A DNA stretch of 64,000 nucleotides from positions 4,039,699-4,103,698 of the forward strand of contig JACSVZ010000007.1 in NCBI GenBank assembly GCA_014706295.1. Reading direction: 5' to 3'. Below are positions 39,337 to 49,200 of this stretch, piece after piece. Made by a program: the position numbers and the translations under genes. Below the pieces are notes generated by a model. It saw nothing but the letters and a program-made list of their open reading frames with translations, ran no database searches and was not told the origin of the DNA. Numbering within the stretch: the stretch's first letter is position 1; every line of letters starts with the position of its first letter. This DNA is from Lycocorax pyrrhopterus obiensis (taxonomy: Eukaryota; Chordata; Aves; Passeriformes; Paradisaeidae).

Positions 39337-39340
39337 ACAC

Positions 39341-40899
39341 TGTGTAAACCGTTTTCTGCTAATCTCACCCCTCATTCACACTCTCCAATCAATCCCATCA
39401 CTTACACTGCTACACCTGTTGGTCTCATTGTGAAACAAATGATATGGATTAACAACAATGCTGTGAAAGACAGCTTCTCCTTTCAATAGAATGATTTCCC
39501 GAATTTGTGTTTCTGCAAGCAAGGAGGCTGACTGAGCCAGAGCAAGGAACTCAGGGAGGGATGAAACAGCATGGCAAGGGCTAAACTTTCTCTGTCCGCT
39601 TGTGAAATGATGTTTTTAGTGAATGTGTATGTCTTCTTCAAACCATGAAACAGATCATTGCCACTGAGAGATTAGATCTTTTCTGTATTGTCCTCTGCAA
39701 ATGAAACTTATTTAGTTTTATTTAATTTGCATAAACTAGTACTTAGAAAAGATCAGATCCACTCAGCAGGGATAGAACAAATTGTAATCGGCTTTTGTCT
39801 GGCATCTCTGAAATTAGAGATTTACAGCAACTGAGAGCCTCCTCTGAGAAGACAGACTATGTTGACACTAAACGACACAAAAGACCATTATCAAACAGTC
39901 ACAGAGTTTATATTAGTTCAGAGGAAGATGTCTAATTTTTTGACCTCTTTATAGAATTAAGTGAACTGTCTTCTCATACAAACAAAGTTTTTATTACAGG
40001 AGATGTCCAGAGAAAATTTGCAGCTCACTTTCTAACTTTGGTGTGATGCGAAATTTATTAACAAATGAAGGTACTGCAGACTGCATGGAAACTGGAACAG
40101 ATGGCCAGCCTGCAGGACCACAGGAAGGTATGACACACTTAAAGCGCTCATTTGTAAAAGCCACTTTGAAAAGTATCCCGTCTGCAGGAAACTAATAGGC
40201 GAGTGAGAATTTCTTTTCATGGCAAAGTGCTTTTAACTGTATGTCCTTGTCTAGTTTTCTTCCACGGATGGATTTCTGTAAAAGTCAGACTGACCATAAT
40301 AGAACAGTCATAACAAAGCAAGACTGGCTGTTCTGGGCAGATAATAGTAAATACAGTGCTACTGTGAGTCATTTTCCCCAGAACTGGTATGTGAGGCTCA
40401 ACAGAGTTTTTTCTCTGTCATTATTCTGGTGAAGAGGCACACATCCCTAACTTGTGAATGCAGGAAAAGGACAGTGAGCAGGGGAACACTATCCACAGGC
40501 TCTTTTATTACCATGGGAAACTCAGGAATACATTCAAGTTGAGTTTGCATCGTTGTCAGTTAAAAACATCAGCATTTTCCCTGGAACATGAAAATACTTC
40601 CTCTGAGATCACTGACATAAAAACACAGATCTGGACCCTCCTTATGACATCCTAATAGTCCCTTTCCACAATACAAACATCCCTTGCATAAGTTAAAAAA
40701 TGGGACCATGAGACAGACAGGAATCAGGACTGCACATACTGGGCTAGAAAAGAATGGCAAAGAAAAGAGCAGTTCTTCATGGTTTAGCAAAATTCACATT
40801 ACTAGCTTTATTGGATCAATAAATAAATACATATGCAGCTCACTGGGTAAGACCTTACTTAGAGAAAACCAATTAAAATTGATACCCTGAAAAAACCAA
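39341..40899. other. FSHB upstream region, no gene recognised
   Basis: AT-rich unique sequence between the LTR and the proximal FSHB promoter. No coding, RNA gene or repeat could be supported. It is a reasonable place for distal FSHB control elements. Confidence 0.5.
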
Positions 40900-41340
40900 G
40901 AATATAGTCATTAGCTAAGAAACACTACAGCCGTGTCTCCACCGTGAAGGGTCCTCCACTGCCAGAGGACTGGCTTGTACCCCAAGCCTATCACTTTGAA
41001 GGTTGACACAGAGCAGTTAAAACACCTGAACTTTTCCAAAAATAGGCTTCTCAACCTTTTTTCAAACTGTGAAATGGCTCAGCTATTTCTAAATGCCATT
41101 GAATCAAATCCAGTGACATGTGTAGAGAGACACTGTGACAGTAACCTTCACCATCTCTTCCCCAGTGTGTTTGGCTTTTCTTTTTTCCTCTCAACAAGGC
41201 TTAATCTCACCGTCTGGCTGAACATTAATCCGCTTTCACCAAGTCCCAAACTAATGCCTGCTGCATTAATACACTGCAAATCCTCAAGGTATAAATTACA
41301 CACAATTCAGTATAAAAGGAAAGCATAAGGCTTTCTTCGC
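40900..41340 (+). promoter_or_regulatory. FSHB: FSHB proximal promoter
   Basis: Seen: TATA box tataaaag at 41311-41318 with a second TATA-like tataaat at 41290-41296. Upstream lie two bicoid-type TAATCY motifs (taatct near 41203, taatcc at 41226-41231), further TAAT homeodomain cores (41252, 41267), and a tcaaggt half-site at about 41284 resembling an SF-1 site. Known: in mammals pituitary FSHB transcription uses PITX, LHX3 and SF-1 sites plus activin/SMAD and GnRH inputs close to the TATA box. Inferred: the motifs here may serve the same roles. The individual site calls are weak; the TATA box is strong. Confidence 0.75.
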
Positions 41341-41379
41341 ACTACAGCTATTACTTCTAGGAAGGCAAGTAGAATACAG
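41341..41379 (+). other. FSHB: FSHB exon 1 (non-coding)
   Basis: The start is set about 30 bases downstream of the TATA box, so it may be off by a few bases. The exon ends at a clean donor, atacag|gtaagt, at 41379/41380. It contains no ATG. With 5 bases from exon 2 the leader is about 44 nt, typical of FSHB messages, which carry a short non-coding first exon. Intron 1 runs 41380-41810 (431 bp) and ends ttgctttatag. Confidence 0.8.
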
Positions 41380-41815
41380 GTAAGTTTTCATCAGATCCTG
41401 ATGTAGAAATCTTTCTTTAAAATTGCAAACACTTCAAGTAATGAATTGCTTCTGAAAAATACATTATCCTTTGCTCCTTCTCTCTCTTGCTTCTTTGTCT
41501 TTACAGACAGGACACATTCTCTCTACAGAAACTTAGATAAAAATATTTCATTGAAAGTGGTGTAGTATTCTGCTATTATTATTATTCTGCAAAGATTGCT
41601 GATGTGCCATTTCAGTTGCTCAGGAAAATCAAACTCCTTTAACATAAGGAAGATCTTGTCTCTGGTCTCTCTGATGATTCTGAACGCTTGCTGTTATAGA
41701 ACCACTCGAGGATATTGCGGAGACTCAATTTCTCCCTGTCTCTCTAACTATTTTCCGTTGAAAATAACTATACATGTTTCTCCAGTAGAGATATATTTTT
41801 TGCTTTATAGACAGG

Positions 41816-41974
41816 ATGAAGACAGTTAATTGTTACGTGCTGTTACTTTGCTGGAAAGCACTTTGCTGCAACAGCTGTCAGCTCACCAATATTACCATAG
41901 CAGTGGAAAGAGAAGAATGTGAATTCTGCATTACGGTGAATGCCACGTGGTGCTCAGGATACTGCTTCACAAGG
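41816..41974 (+). CDS. FSHB: FSHB exon 2: follitropin beta subunit, N-terminal part
   Basis: Encodes residues 1-53 of the FSH beta subunit, the pituitary glycoprotein hormone subunit that pairs with the common alpha chain (CGA) and gives receptor specificity. Exon 2 starts at 41811 after an acceptor (ctttatag|acaggATG) and ends at donor acaagg|gtaaga in phase 0. Residues 1-18 form a signal peptide (hydrophobic YVLLLCW core, ending CC before the mature NSC). In the mature chain Asn7 (NIT) and Asn24 (NAT) are N-glycosylation sequons at the same positions as in mammals. Cysteines at mature 3, 17, 20, 28 and 32 match the cystine-knot pattern. The CAGYC motif of mammals reads CSGYC, as I recall for other birds. 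The frame continues into intron 2 up to a stop near 42061; that extension is not coding. Confidence 0.98.
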
Positions 41975-42544
41975 GTAAGACTCTTAATTCCAGGCACCAG
42001 AATGAAATATTTCAAGTGGTGTATGAATAACCCGTTCCTGCAGTCCGTAGCAAACACATAGACAGGATGAACCTTGTGAAAGAACGGGCTGAATAGCTGC
42101 TGTGCTGTCTGACACAAGAGTAGATGCACAGCCAATCTGAAGCACAGACAGAAGGGTGAAATATCATAGTAAAATTCAGTTAATTAACTGGCTGCATGTG
42201 TTACGTTTACATTGTATAACTAGAGTTAGAAGTATTGCAGTCTGGATCCCTGCTTCGTGCTCAGTTTGTGGTTGCAAGCAGATACAATAAAGCATCCATT
42301 ACTATGTAGAGTCCTCTACTCCTGCAAATAATTTGAAGAATCTAGCATTGACCTGAAAGATTGTCTGGTGATGGTATGACACAAATTTGCCATATCAGTC
42401 CTCCTGAAAGGGGAAATGTAAGTGAAATTAGAAGAGTCAGACCCAAATGCTTTTGATCTCAGTGGGATTTTCCCATTTTATAAAAATTTTGAAATCTACC
42501 CTGTAACAAATTTCAAAATAGTTATTTCCTTCTTGTAATTTCAG

Positions 42545-42781
42545 GATCCTGTATATAAATACCCACCAGTGTCATTCGCTCAGCAAACCTGTACCTTCAA
42601 GGAGGTCGTGTATGAAACAGTGAAGATCCCTGGCTGTGGTGACCATCCTGAATCTTTTTATTCATACCCAGTAGCTACAGAATGTCACTGTGACACCTGT
42701 GACACTGACACCACTGACTGCACTGTGAGGGGACTGGGGCCATCCTACTGTTCCTTCAGTCAGAATGGAAGTAGCCAGTGA
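42545..42781 (+). CDS. FSHB: FSHB exon 3: follitropin beta subunit, C-terminal part
   Basis: Encodes residues 54-131 and the stop TGA (42779-42781). Intron 2 is 41975-42544 (570 bp), GT...AG, with acceptor tttcag|gatcct, so the reading continues Arg | Asp-Pro-Val-Tyr in phase 0. Exons 2 and 3 together give 131 residues (18 signal, 113 mature), the expected length for a bird. Seven cysteines here bring the mature total to 12, all six family disulfides. Recognisable blocks are [25 protein letters not shown] (base of the knot), CDTDTTDC (the seat-belt determinant loop that wraps the alpha subunit and sets receptor specificity) and [11 protein letters not shown]. The C-terminus NGSSQ adds a third potential sequon, in the avian manner. 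No frameshift or missing residue: the gene appears intact and functional. Confidence 0.98.
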   Translation, partial: DPVYKYPPVSFAQQTCTFKEVVYETVKIPGCGDHPESFYSYPVATECHCDTCDTDTTDCTVRGLGPSYCSFSQNGSSQ

Positions 42782-44144
42782 AGGGTACAGGAGAGAGCAG
42801 TTTGGCTTTACATGTTCCCTGCTAAGTAAAGGTACTGTTCAGGCTTAAATGGAAGATAACAGGCTACGCTATTTAGAAACTGCCAAGATTGAAACAAAGA
42901 TTTTTAAGGCCAAAATGAAGAGCCACTGGTGAAACTGCTCTTCAGGCCTTCCTTACTTAACCTATCAGTTGCCTTAAAATCTTTTCCACAGGTCTATCAA
43001 ATGCTGCTTCCAATTTCTTCTGCCCTTTCCCCCTCCTCCTCTTTATCACAACTTTGTTATTTATATTCCTGTATTTCCGCTGCCTGGTTCACATAGATTA
43101 TTCTATGTGTTTCTGTGCTTTCCAAAAGTTCCCAAGTTCCAAGTCTTTATTATCTCCTGCTTTTCATCTCTCCTAAGAACACATTTATTTTAACAAGCCT
43201 TGCTGCTGTTTGTGGTTCTATTAGCTGGATTGTAAACCTCTCCCAGCTGAGATCCTGACTGATTTTTCTTTGCAAAATCTTTCATATAGTCATTATGCTC
43301 TGCAAATAATAACAGCATGTATATTTAAGAGCCATAATCTGTGTTCAAATGTTGAATGTCACCTGAATTCTGGTACTTTCTCAGTAAGGCTTGTTAGTTC
43401 AGCCTCATTGTCACAGTAACACAAGTAACATGAACTCTAGTTTGTACCTGGTTTACTTGAAAAAATCATCAGCTCTCTATTTTCACCTGAGTGCAGAATG
43501 TAGAAAAGAGAAATGTTTAGCATTATTTCACATAAGAGTCTCAAAAGTTATTTAGGGATGAACCTGGAGGCACCTGACCCCAGTAGTGCAAACATGGTGT
43601 GATAATGTGCCTTGAAAGTCATTCACAGGAGTCCCTTCAGAAATGGAAGTTCACAGAACTCTGCAGCAATCTAACTCTGCAAATACCAGTATGAAATTGG
43701 GGCAGTCTGGAAGTAAGATGGAGGACTGACTGAATCAGAACGGGAAATTACCTCACATTACTGAGAAAATTATATGAAGCCTACAGAATGAAATCCTATG
43801 GGGAAAACGAAAATGGAACGTTCTTCATCAGAAAAATCACCTGCACAGACACAGAATGGAAAGAACGGATTCAGCAGCAGTTTGGCACTGCAGGCTTGGT
43901 GGTTAGACAAGCAAATCTGAGTCAACAGCATCCCAGCGCTGCAGAAAAGTGGGAATGCAAGGAGCAGAGCCTGCAAGACACAACCTACAGCCACCACCGC
44001 GTTCTACATGGTAGGGCCTTGGCTGAATGGTTATTTCTGGCTTTGAACACAGGACTTCAGCACATTGAAAAACTGGAGGAAATTGACAGAAGAAAATTAA
44101 GAATGACAAGAGGCCTAAAAAACATCTTAGGAGAAAAAGATTTA

Positions 44145-44150
44145 AATAAA
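44145..44150 (+). terminator. FSHB: Candidate FSHB polyadenylation signal (proximal)
   Basis: AATAAA followed within 20 bases by a G/T-rich element. It would give a 3' UTR of about 1.4 kb. Confidence 0.45.
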
Positions 44151-44720
44151 TGTGGTTGTTTTGCTTGGGGGCGGGAACACTTAGGGGGAATATTAGCAGA
44201 ACATTTTACATGCTTGAGGACTGTTACACAGAAAAGAACTGTCAGTTCTCCATGTCCAAAGAGAGCAGAACAACCAATGGAAGATTCAGAGTAGTCACTA
44301 GCAAATCTTCTGAACGGTACAGACACCTAGGCACTGAAATAAACTGTCGGGGGCAGTGGAGAAGGAGAGGAGGAAGGAAGGAAGGCAGGAAGAGTGTGGG
44401 CTCTGTGGATTAGTGACCACTACAGGTCTTCAAGACCACATGGAACCTGTTAGGAATGCCAGACTAATTCAGCACAAGGCAGGGGAAGAGAGTAGTAGTA
44501 GTTTTCTGGCATGTCTGCTTTTGAGACCCTTACAGACATGCTTATTTAAGGAGAATTTGCCAGTTACTCTGAATCTGTCTTATAATAGATAATAGATATT
44601 TTACCTTATTTAGTTTTTAGGTTTTTTTACTAAATGGTATTCATTCTCTTGATTTTATTTATAAGAATTATATGCATGGACACTTTCCTTGGTCTAGTGA
44701 AGCTTTAGAAGTGGTAAAGT

Positions 44721-44730
44721 AATAAATAAA
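44721..44730 (+). terminator. FSHB: Candidate FSHB polyadenylation signal (distal)
   Basis: Overlapping aataaataaa giving two AATAAA signals. It would give a 3' UTR close to 2 kb, the length I recall for chicken FSHB. Confidence 0.5.
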
Positions 44731-44745
44731 TCACATGGGGTCTCA

Positions 44746-45387
44746 CTCATTTCAATTTTAAACATGAGTCAATTTCAGTTAAAACTAAGCATATTTTTAA
44801 TATCAGCAATTATTCCATTCTAAATGAGAGAATTTTGAATTAAAATTGCAAAAAAAATAGCTTGCAGTAAAAAAAGTATGCAAAAATGTTTTCAAAATAG
44901 ATCTGTATTGTCTCTTGTGTATTTTCAAATAATAAAAATAATTTTATTGCACTTCTGCTATGAGTCTTAAAAAGCCAATTAAAAAACCCAACAGTCCACT
45001 TTAAATCGCATGGTTTCTTCTCCCCATCATCATTTTTTTCCATGTAACTAGTACATCCACTTGAGCCATATTTGCATTATATGGCCAAATCACATCAAAT
45101 AAGACACTATTTTAGCCTGATCCGGTACCATGATAATGAAATATTGCATAGTTATTGTGGATAAGAATAAAGATTATCAATAATACTTTATTTAAATTAT
45201 AGACATTAGAACCTGTCCAGAGCTGTGTCCGCATCTGTCACAAATTAGATTGCATGTGCAAACAAAAATCATACAGGTCTCATTTCATCCAGCAGACAAA
45301 TGTGCCACACATTTTCATTTTGCAAAGAAATCAGTTCAGAACCTTGGATCTAAAACTGTCACTAACAGAGTCAAAAGTGTGTTGAGG
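44746..45387. other. Spacer downstream of FSHB
   Basis: AT-rich, with no gene or repeat recognised. Confidence 0.5.
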
Positions 45388-45995
45388 TGTCGTGGTGTGC
45401 TCCTTAGAGCTGGGGTAGAGTTAATTTTCTTTGCAGTGGCTGGTTTGGGGCTGTGTTTGGGTTTGTGCTGAACACAGGGTTGATAACACAGAGGTGTTTT
45501 TTGTTATTGCTGAGCAGAGCTTACACAGAGCCAAGGCCATCTCTGCTTTTTGTAAAGCCACGCTGGAGAGGGAGCTGGGGGTGCCTGGGAGGGTGGGAGG
45601 AGACACAGCCAGGACAGGTGACCCCAACTGACCAGAGGGGTATTCCAGACCATGGGACATCATGCTCAGTATAAGAAGTGGAGGAAAGAGGGAGGAAGAA
45701 GAAGGAAAAGGGGGACATTTAGAGTGATGGCGTTTGTCTTCCCAAGTCACCGTTACATGTGATGGGGCCCTGCTCTCCTGGAGAAGGCTGAACTCCTGCC
45801 TGCCCATGAGAAGCAGTGAATTAACGCCTTTTGCTTCACTTGTGTGCAGGGCTTTTGCTTTCTCTATTAAATTCTCTTTATCTCAACCCATGAGTCTTCT
45901 ACCTTTTACCCTTCCCATTCCCTCCCCAACCCCTCTGGTGGGGGAGTGAGCGAGCTCCCTGGGGCTGGGCTGCTGGCTGGGGTTAAACCATGACA
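45388..45995 (+). mobile_element. ERV LTR, ERVL-like
   Basis: A 608-bp unit with near-perfect inverted ends, tgtcgtggt at 45388 and accatgaca ending at 45995. Internal order fits an LTR on the + strand: TATA-like tataag at about 45670, polyadenylation signal ATTAAA at 45866-45871, then a U5 ending ggggttaaaccatgaca. I recognise the sequence type (agagttaattttcttt..., ggtgaccccaactgaccag...) as a common bird LTR family. No clean target duplication is seen; on the right it abuts another LTR-like sequence two bases away. The open frames in it (up to 128 codons) are not genes. Confidence 0.85.
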
Positions 45996-45997
45996 GG

Positions 45998-46260
45998 TGG
46001 TTTAGGAGTGGTACTCCCCAACGCAGTGCCCTCATCAAGACTCTCCAAATCATGAGCCTCTCCCTCCCCCATCCAACTGGAGGCACAAAAGGCAAAGGTC
46101 ACAGGCTGAGATAAGAAAATTTTACTGGAAACAGCAATGAGATAAGAAAATGAACAGTTACAATATTAATAAGAAAAGGTATATACAAGAAAAGAGATTA
46201 TTCACACAAAAAAAATCCTTGTTTGTAATAATAGACAATACCAGATGGCTCCTGTATCCT
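45998..46260 (-). mobile_element. Second LTR fragment abutting the first, opposite orientation
   Basis: Starts tggtttagg at 45998. Read on the - strand it looks like the R-U5 end of another bird LTR: a TATA-like tatata (near 46180), a weak signal near 46115 (agtaaaatttt), then ttatctcagcctgtgacctt and an end cctaaacca. The right boundary could not be found and is approximate. It may be a separate element inserted next to the 45388 LTR, or a rearranged part of one provirus. Confidence 0.5.
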
Positions 46261-49200
46261 ACTCTCAAGTAAAATCCGTTCCAAATCATGTCAACAATTA
46301 CTTGTTCTACAGGCTGATGGCCAATATTTCACCATCAGTACTTTCAGTGACAGAAATTAAGAAATTCTTAAAGAAGGCCGGCCTGACTTGAAGATACCTG
46401 AGTCTACATTTCATAGTTTGTAGGATAAGACTTTATCTTTTTAAAGCTCAATTTCCATTGAATGCCCAAAAATTTCATTAAACTTACTTTTACATCAGTG
46501 TTTCTGCAAAGTTTTAGTGAAGGTACGTATGAGCCATGAATATCAGTGTAGTCTGACATCCAAATCTGCTTATTAGTACTTAAGAAAAATATTTAAGAGG
46601 CTATTTTTGTGCTTTTTGTCTAGATCTGTCAAGATGAATAAATGGGAACTCTGTCAAAAGGTGAAAGTCTCAGTATGACAAGCTAGTCTAAATAGTAAAT
46701 TTGTGGATAAGCTTTTAGAAATGTTTCTAATACAGTCAGAAGTAGATTTTGAAGAATTCCTACCATGGGCCTAACATTTTTCATTGAAATCAATAGGTAA
46801 AATGCTTTCCAACTTGAACAGAACCAGTCTGCCAACAGTGAATTTTTCCAAAACTGCAAATTAATTCTTTTTTTAATGTCAGGTTCTGCAAAAAGACCTT
46901 AGAATATAGCAGACCTTAGCCACCAGCCTACAAAATCTAATGTTAGAAGCAGTAAATATTAAAATGGACTGAACTATTTACCTCTATTTAAGTAAAACTA
47001 CCTCTTTCCTTGCATGAACCTGAAAGAAGAAAACCTGGAAAACTTTAATTTATAACCTCCTGGTGAAGGCATACAGGACAGAGGCAATACACAGTGTTGG
47101 ACTGTCCCTTGCAGGCCTCTGAGAGGGCCACTTGATGCAGGATTCTCTGTGTTGTAATTAATTAAGTCCTTCGAATGCCCAGATGTATAGTTAAACTGCT
47201 CGGAGATTATTCATCTTTGCTGCCACATCTGTGGGCGAATTAATACTCTCTGTCACTCATTATGCAGACAGTCTGACCTTGATCTTAGGAGTGTCTGTGC
47301 CAGTCGTACTTGAGGCTCTCCAGATGTCAGGATGGGAACACGAAGTGCAGCAGCAGCATTCAGAGTCCTCCTGAGGAAATGGCCATTTAATCCCAATGCC
47401 TTTTTAGGTGGAAAGCACAGCCTGATTTTACAGACAGACAAGGAAACACACATTCCTCACCTTGAAGCCATTAATAAGGCATCAACATAATTAGCATCAC
47501 CCCACTCTTGTCAGTGCTCAGCTATTATTCCCAGCCTAAGTAAATCATTCCTCCTAGCTTAAAAACAGGCTTACGCTTGCTTTTTAAATTTTCCATATAA
47601 CTGCGCTCACCCTGTTTTTTACCATAAGCAAGAAATATAAATGTCCTCTCCCTGTATTAACCCAACAGATGAATAAGAACTTACGAGTCATTCACAAATC
47701 CTCAGACAAATCCAGCCTGAAACAGAGGTAATTACAAATTAAAGTGGTGGAAAACAGGAACCTCAGCACTCTGGCTTGCACGTGTCAGCTTGGGGCTGCA
47801 CTTAACTTGGACTATTTAAATGGCAACGGGAAAGGCAGTTCTGCGTGGTGTCCACATGCTTCACTCCTCTTTCACCCTCCCAACTCAGCAAGGACATTTA
47901 GTTCTGTCAGTGTGCAATATTTAGCCACATACTTTATTTTCAGTTAAAAAATACAACTGGCATATTAGTTGAAACTACCAAAAAAAAAACTGAAAAAGAG
48001 CTAAACAGCTAATCTGAAAAACTCATTTGGAGACGGCAGCCTTGAGGATAGTGGCTCCCCTCCACTCAGGCAATGGGATCTATAAAATTTTTCTGGGTCT
48101 CTCATGTTTCTCTTCAATTTATGTTATTAACATTAGCTATCAGAGCCTTGGTCTGTCAGCGTGACTTATGCTGATAGACATTACAGCAGCTCACAAGGCT
48201 GCAGTCTGGGAAATAGAGCAAACGAGACAGGAGCAGGGTTAGAGAAAGGACACACTTCCAAGAAATCAAATGTCAGTGTTTCATTCTGTGTAGGCGGGGA
48301 AGGCAAAGAATTAACTAGCTATGCTTCACAGCCATTAACCATTTGACCTCTTAATTCACTGAAAAAAATACGGGAGGTGGGTCAGATACATTTCTTGCAT
48401 TGTGTTATTCTGTGTGAAACAGACATTATATAAAAACATTATTCTGTGTGAAAAAGTAAGGCAAATTATGGATCCAATACGTTTGGATTACATTCAGCTG
48501 CAGTTACATACATTAAATAATACTATAGACAGATGTATTATTCAGTCGGGATACGAGTCTAAGCCTTAACATATGTCCTTCTTAAAATGACAATATTCAA
48601 GACATATAAATTAATCTAGAATTATCCAATAGCTTGTAGACAAACCTTTGAACAACTTAACCAGTTTTCCTCTTCCTTCATGTGTTTACATTTAAAGTTT
48701 CATTCAAAAATCATCTTATCTGTCATGATCTCCTTCTTTCATTACACAATATTGGCAAGACCTGATGCTTTTGTGAATGATGTGGAAATTCCCAGTCAAA
48801 ATAATACGACAACAAAAAAAAAATCTTTAGAAGTTAGAAAGAAAATTTTTGCTTCAGACACTGTCAAAATTTATGTCACAGTGAGGGAATGGATTATGTA
48901 TCAGGGCTATGCCCCAAATAGGCATTGAGGATCAACAACAGTGAGGTAACACAAATTAGAGTAACACTTCAGCCAGCCCAGTGAACAAGAAATAATACAG
49001 ACAGCTTGAAATTAATTCTGCTCCCACTTCCAAAGAGTACCAAAGACAGCTCTGCCCAGCAATGGATCTGGCCCAACCAATTACTTTTCTTACCTATATG
49101 ATTTCTCCGTTTAGAGAAATATCTTAATCTTGATGAGAATTCTAAAGTGAGCTAATGCTTTAGATGGGAGACTGATTTACACCGTGGGTGTGAACAGACA

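Larger units (their letters stand above)
42782..44745 (+). other. FSHB: Probable long FSHB 3' UTR
   Basis: No polyadenylation signal follows closely after the stop. The first strong candidate is AATAAA at 44145-44150 followed by a GT-rich stretch (tgtggttgttttgct). Others are at about 44336 and a double aataaataaa at 44721-44730. Known, from memory: chicken FSHB mRNA has an unusually long 3' UTR of about 2 kb, which would end near the 44721 signal. Some AU-rich ATTTA motifs are present (for example near 43056). A 168-codon open frame (43788-44294) lies within it; I do not call it a gene. Confidence 0.6.

Noticed and set aside
1975..42061. Open frame from 41816 read straight through to 42061 as an 81-residue protein
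   Set aside because: The last 28 codons are intron 2. The donor at 41974/41975 and the exon 3 match to FSH beta show the true gene model. (Only 41816-42061 is meant.)
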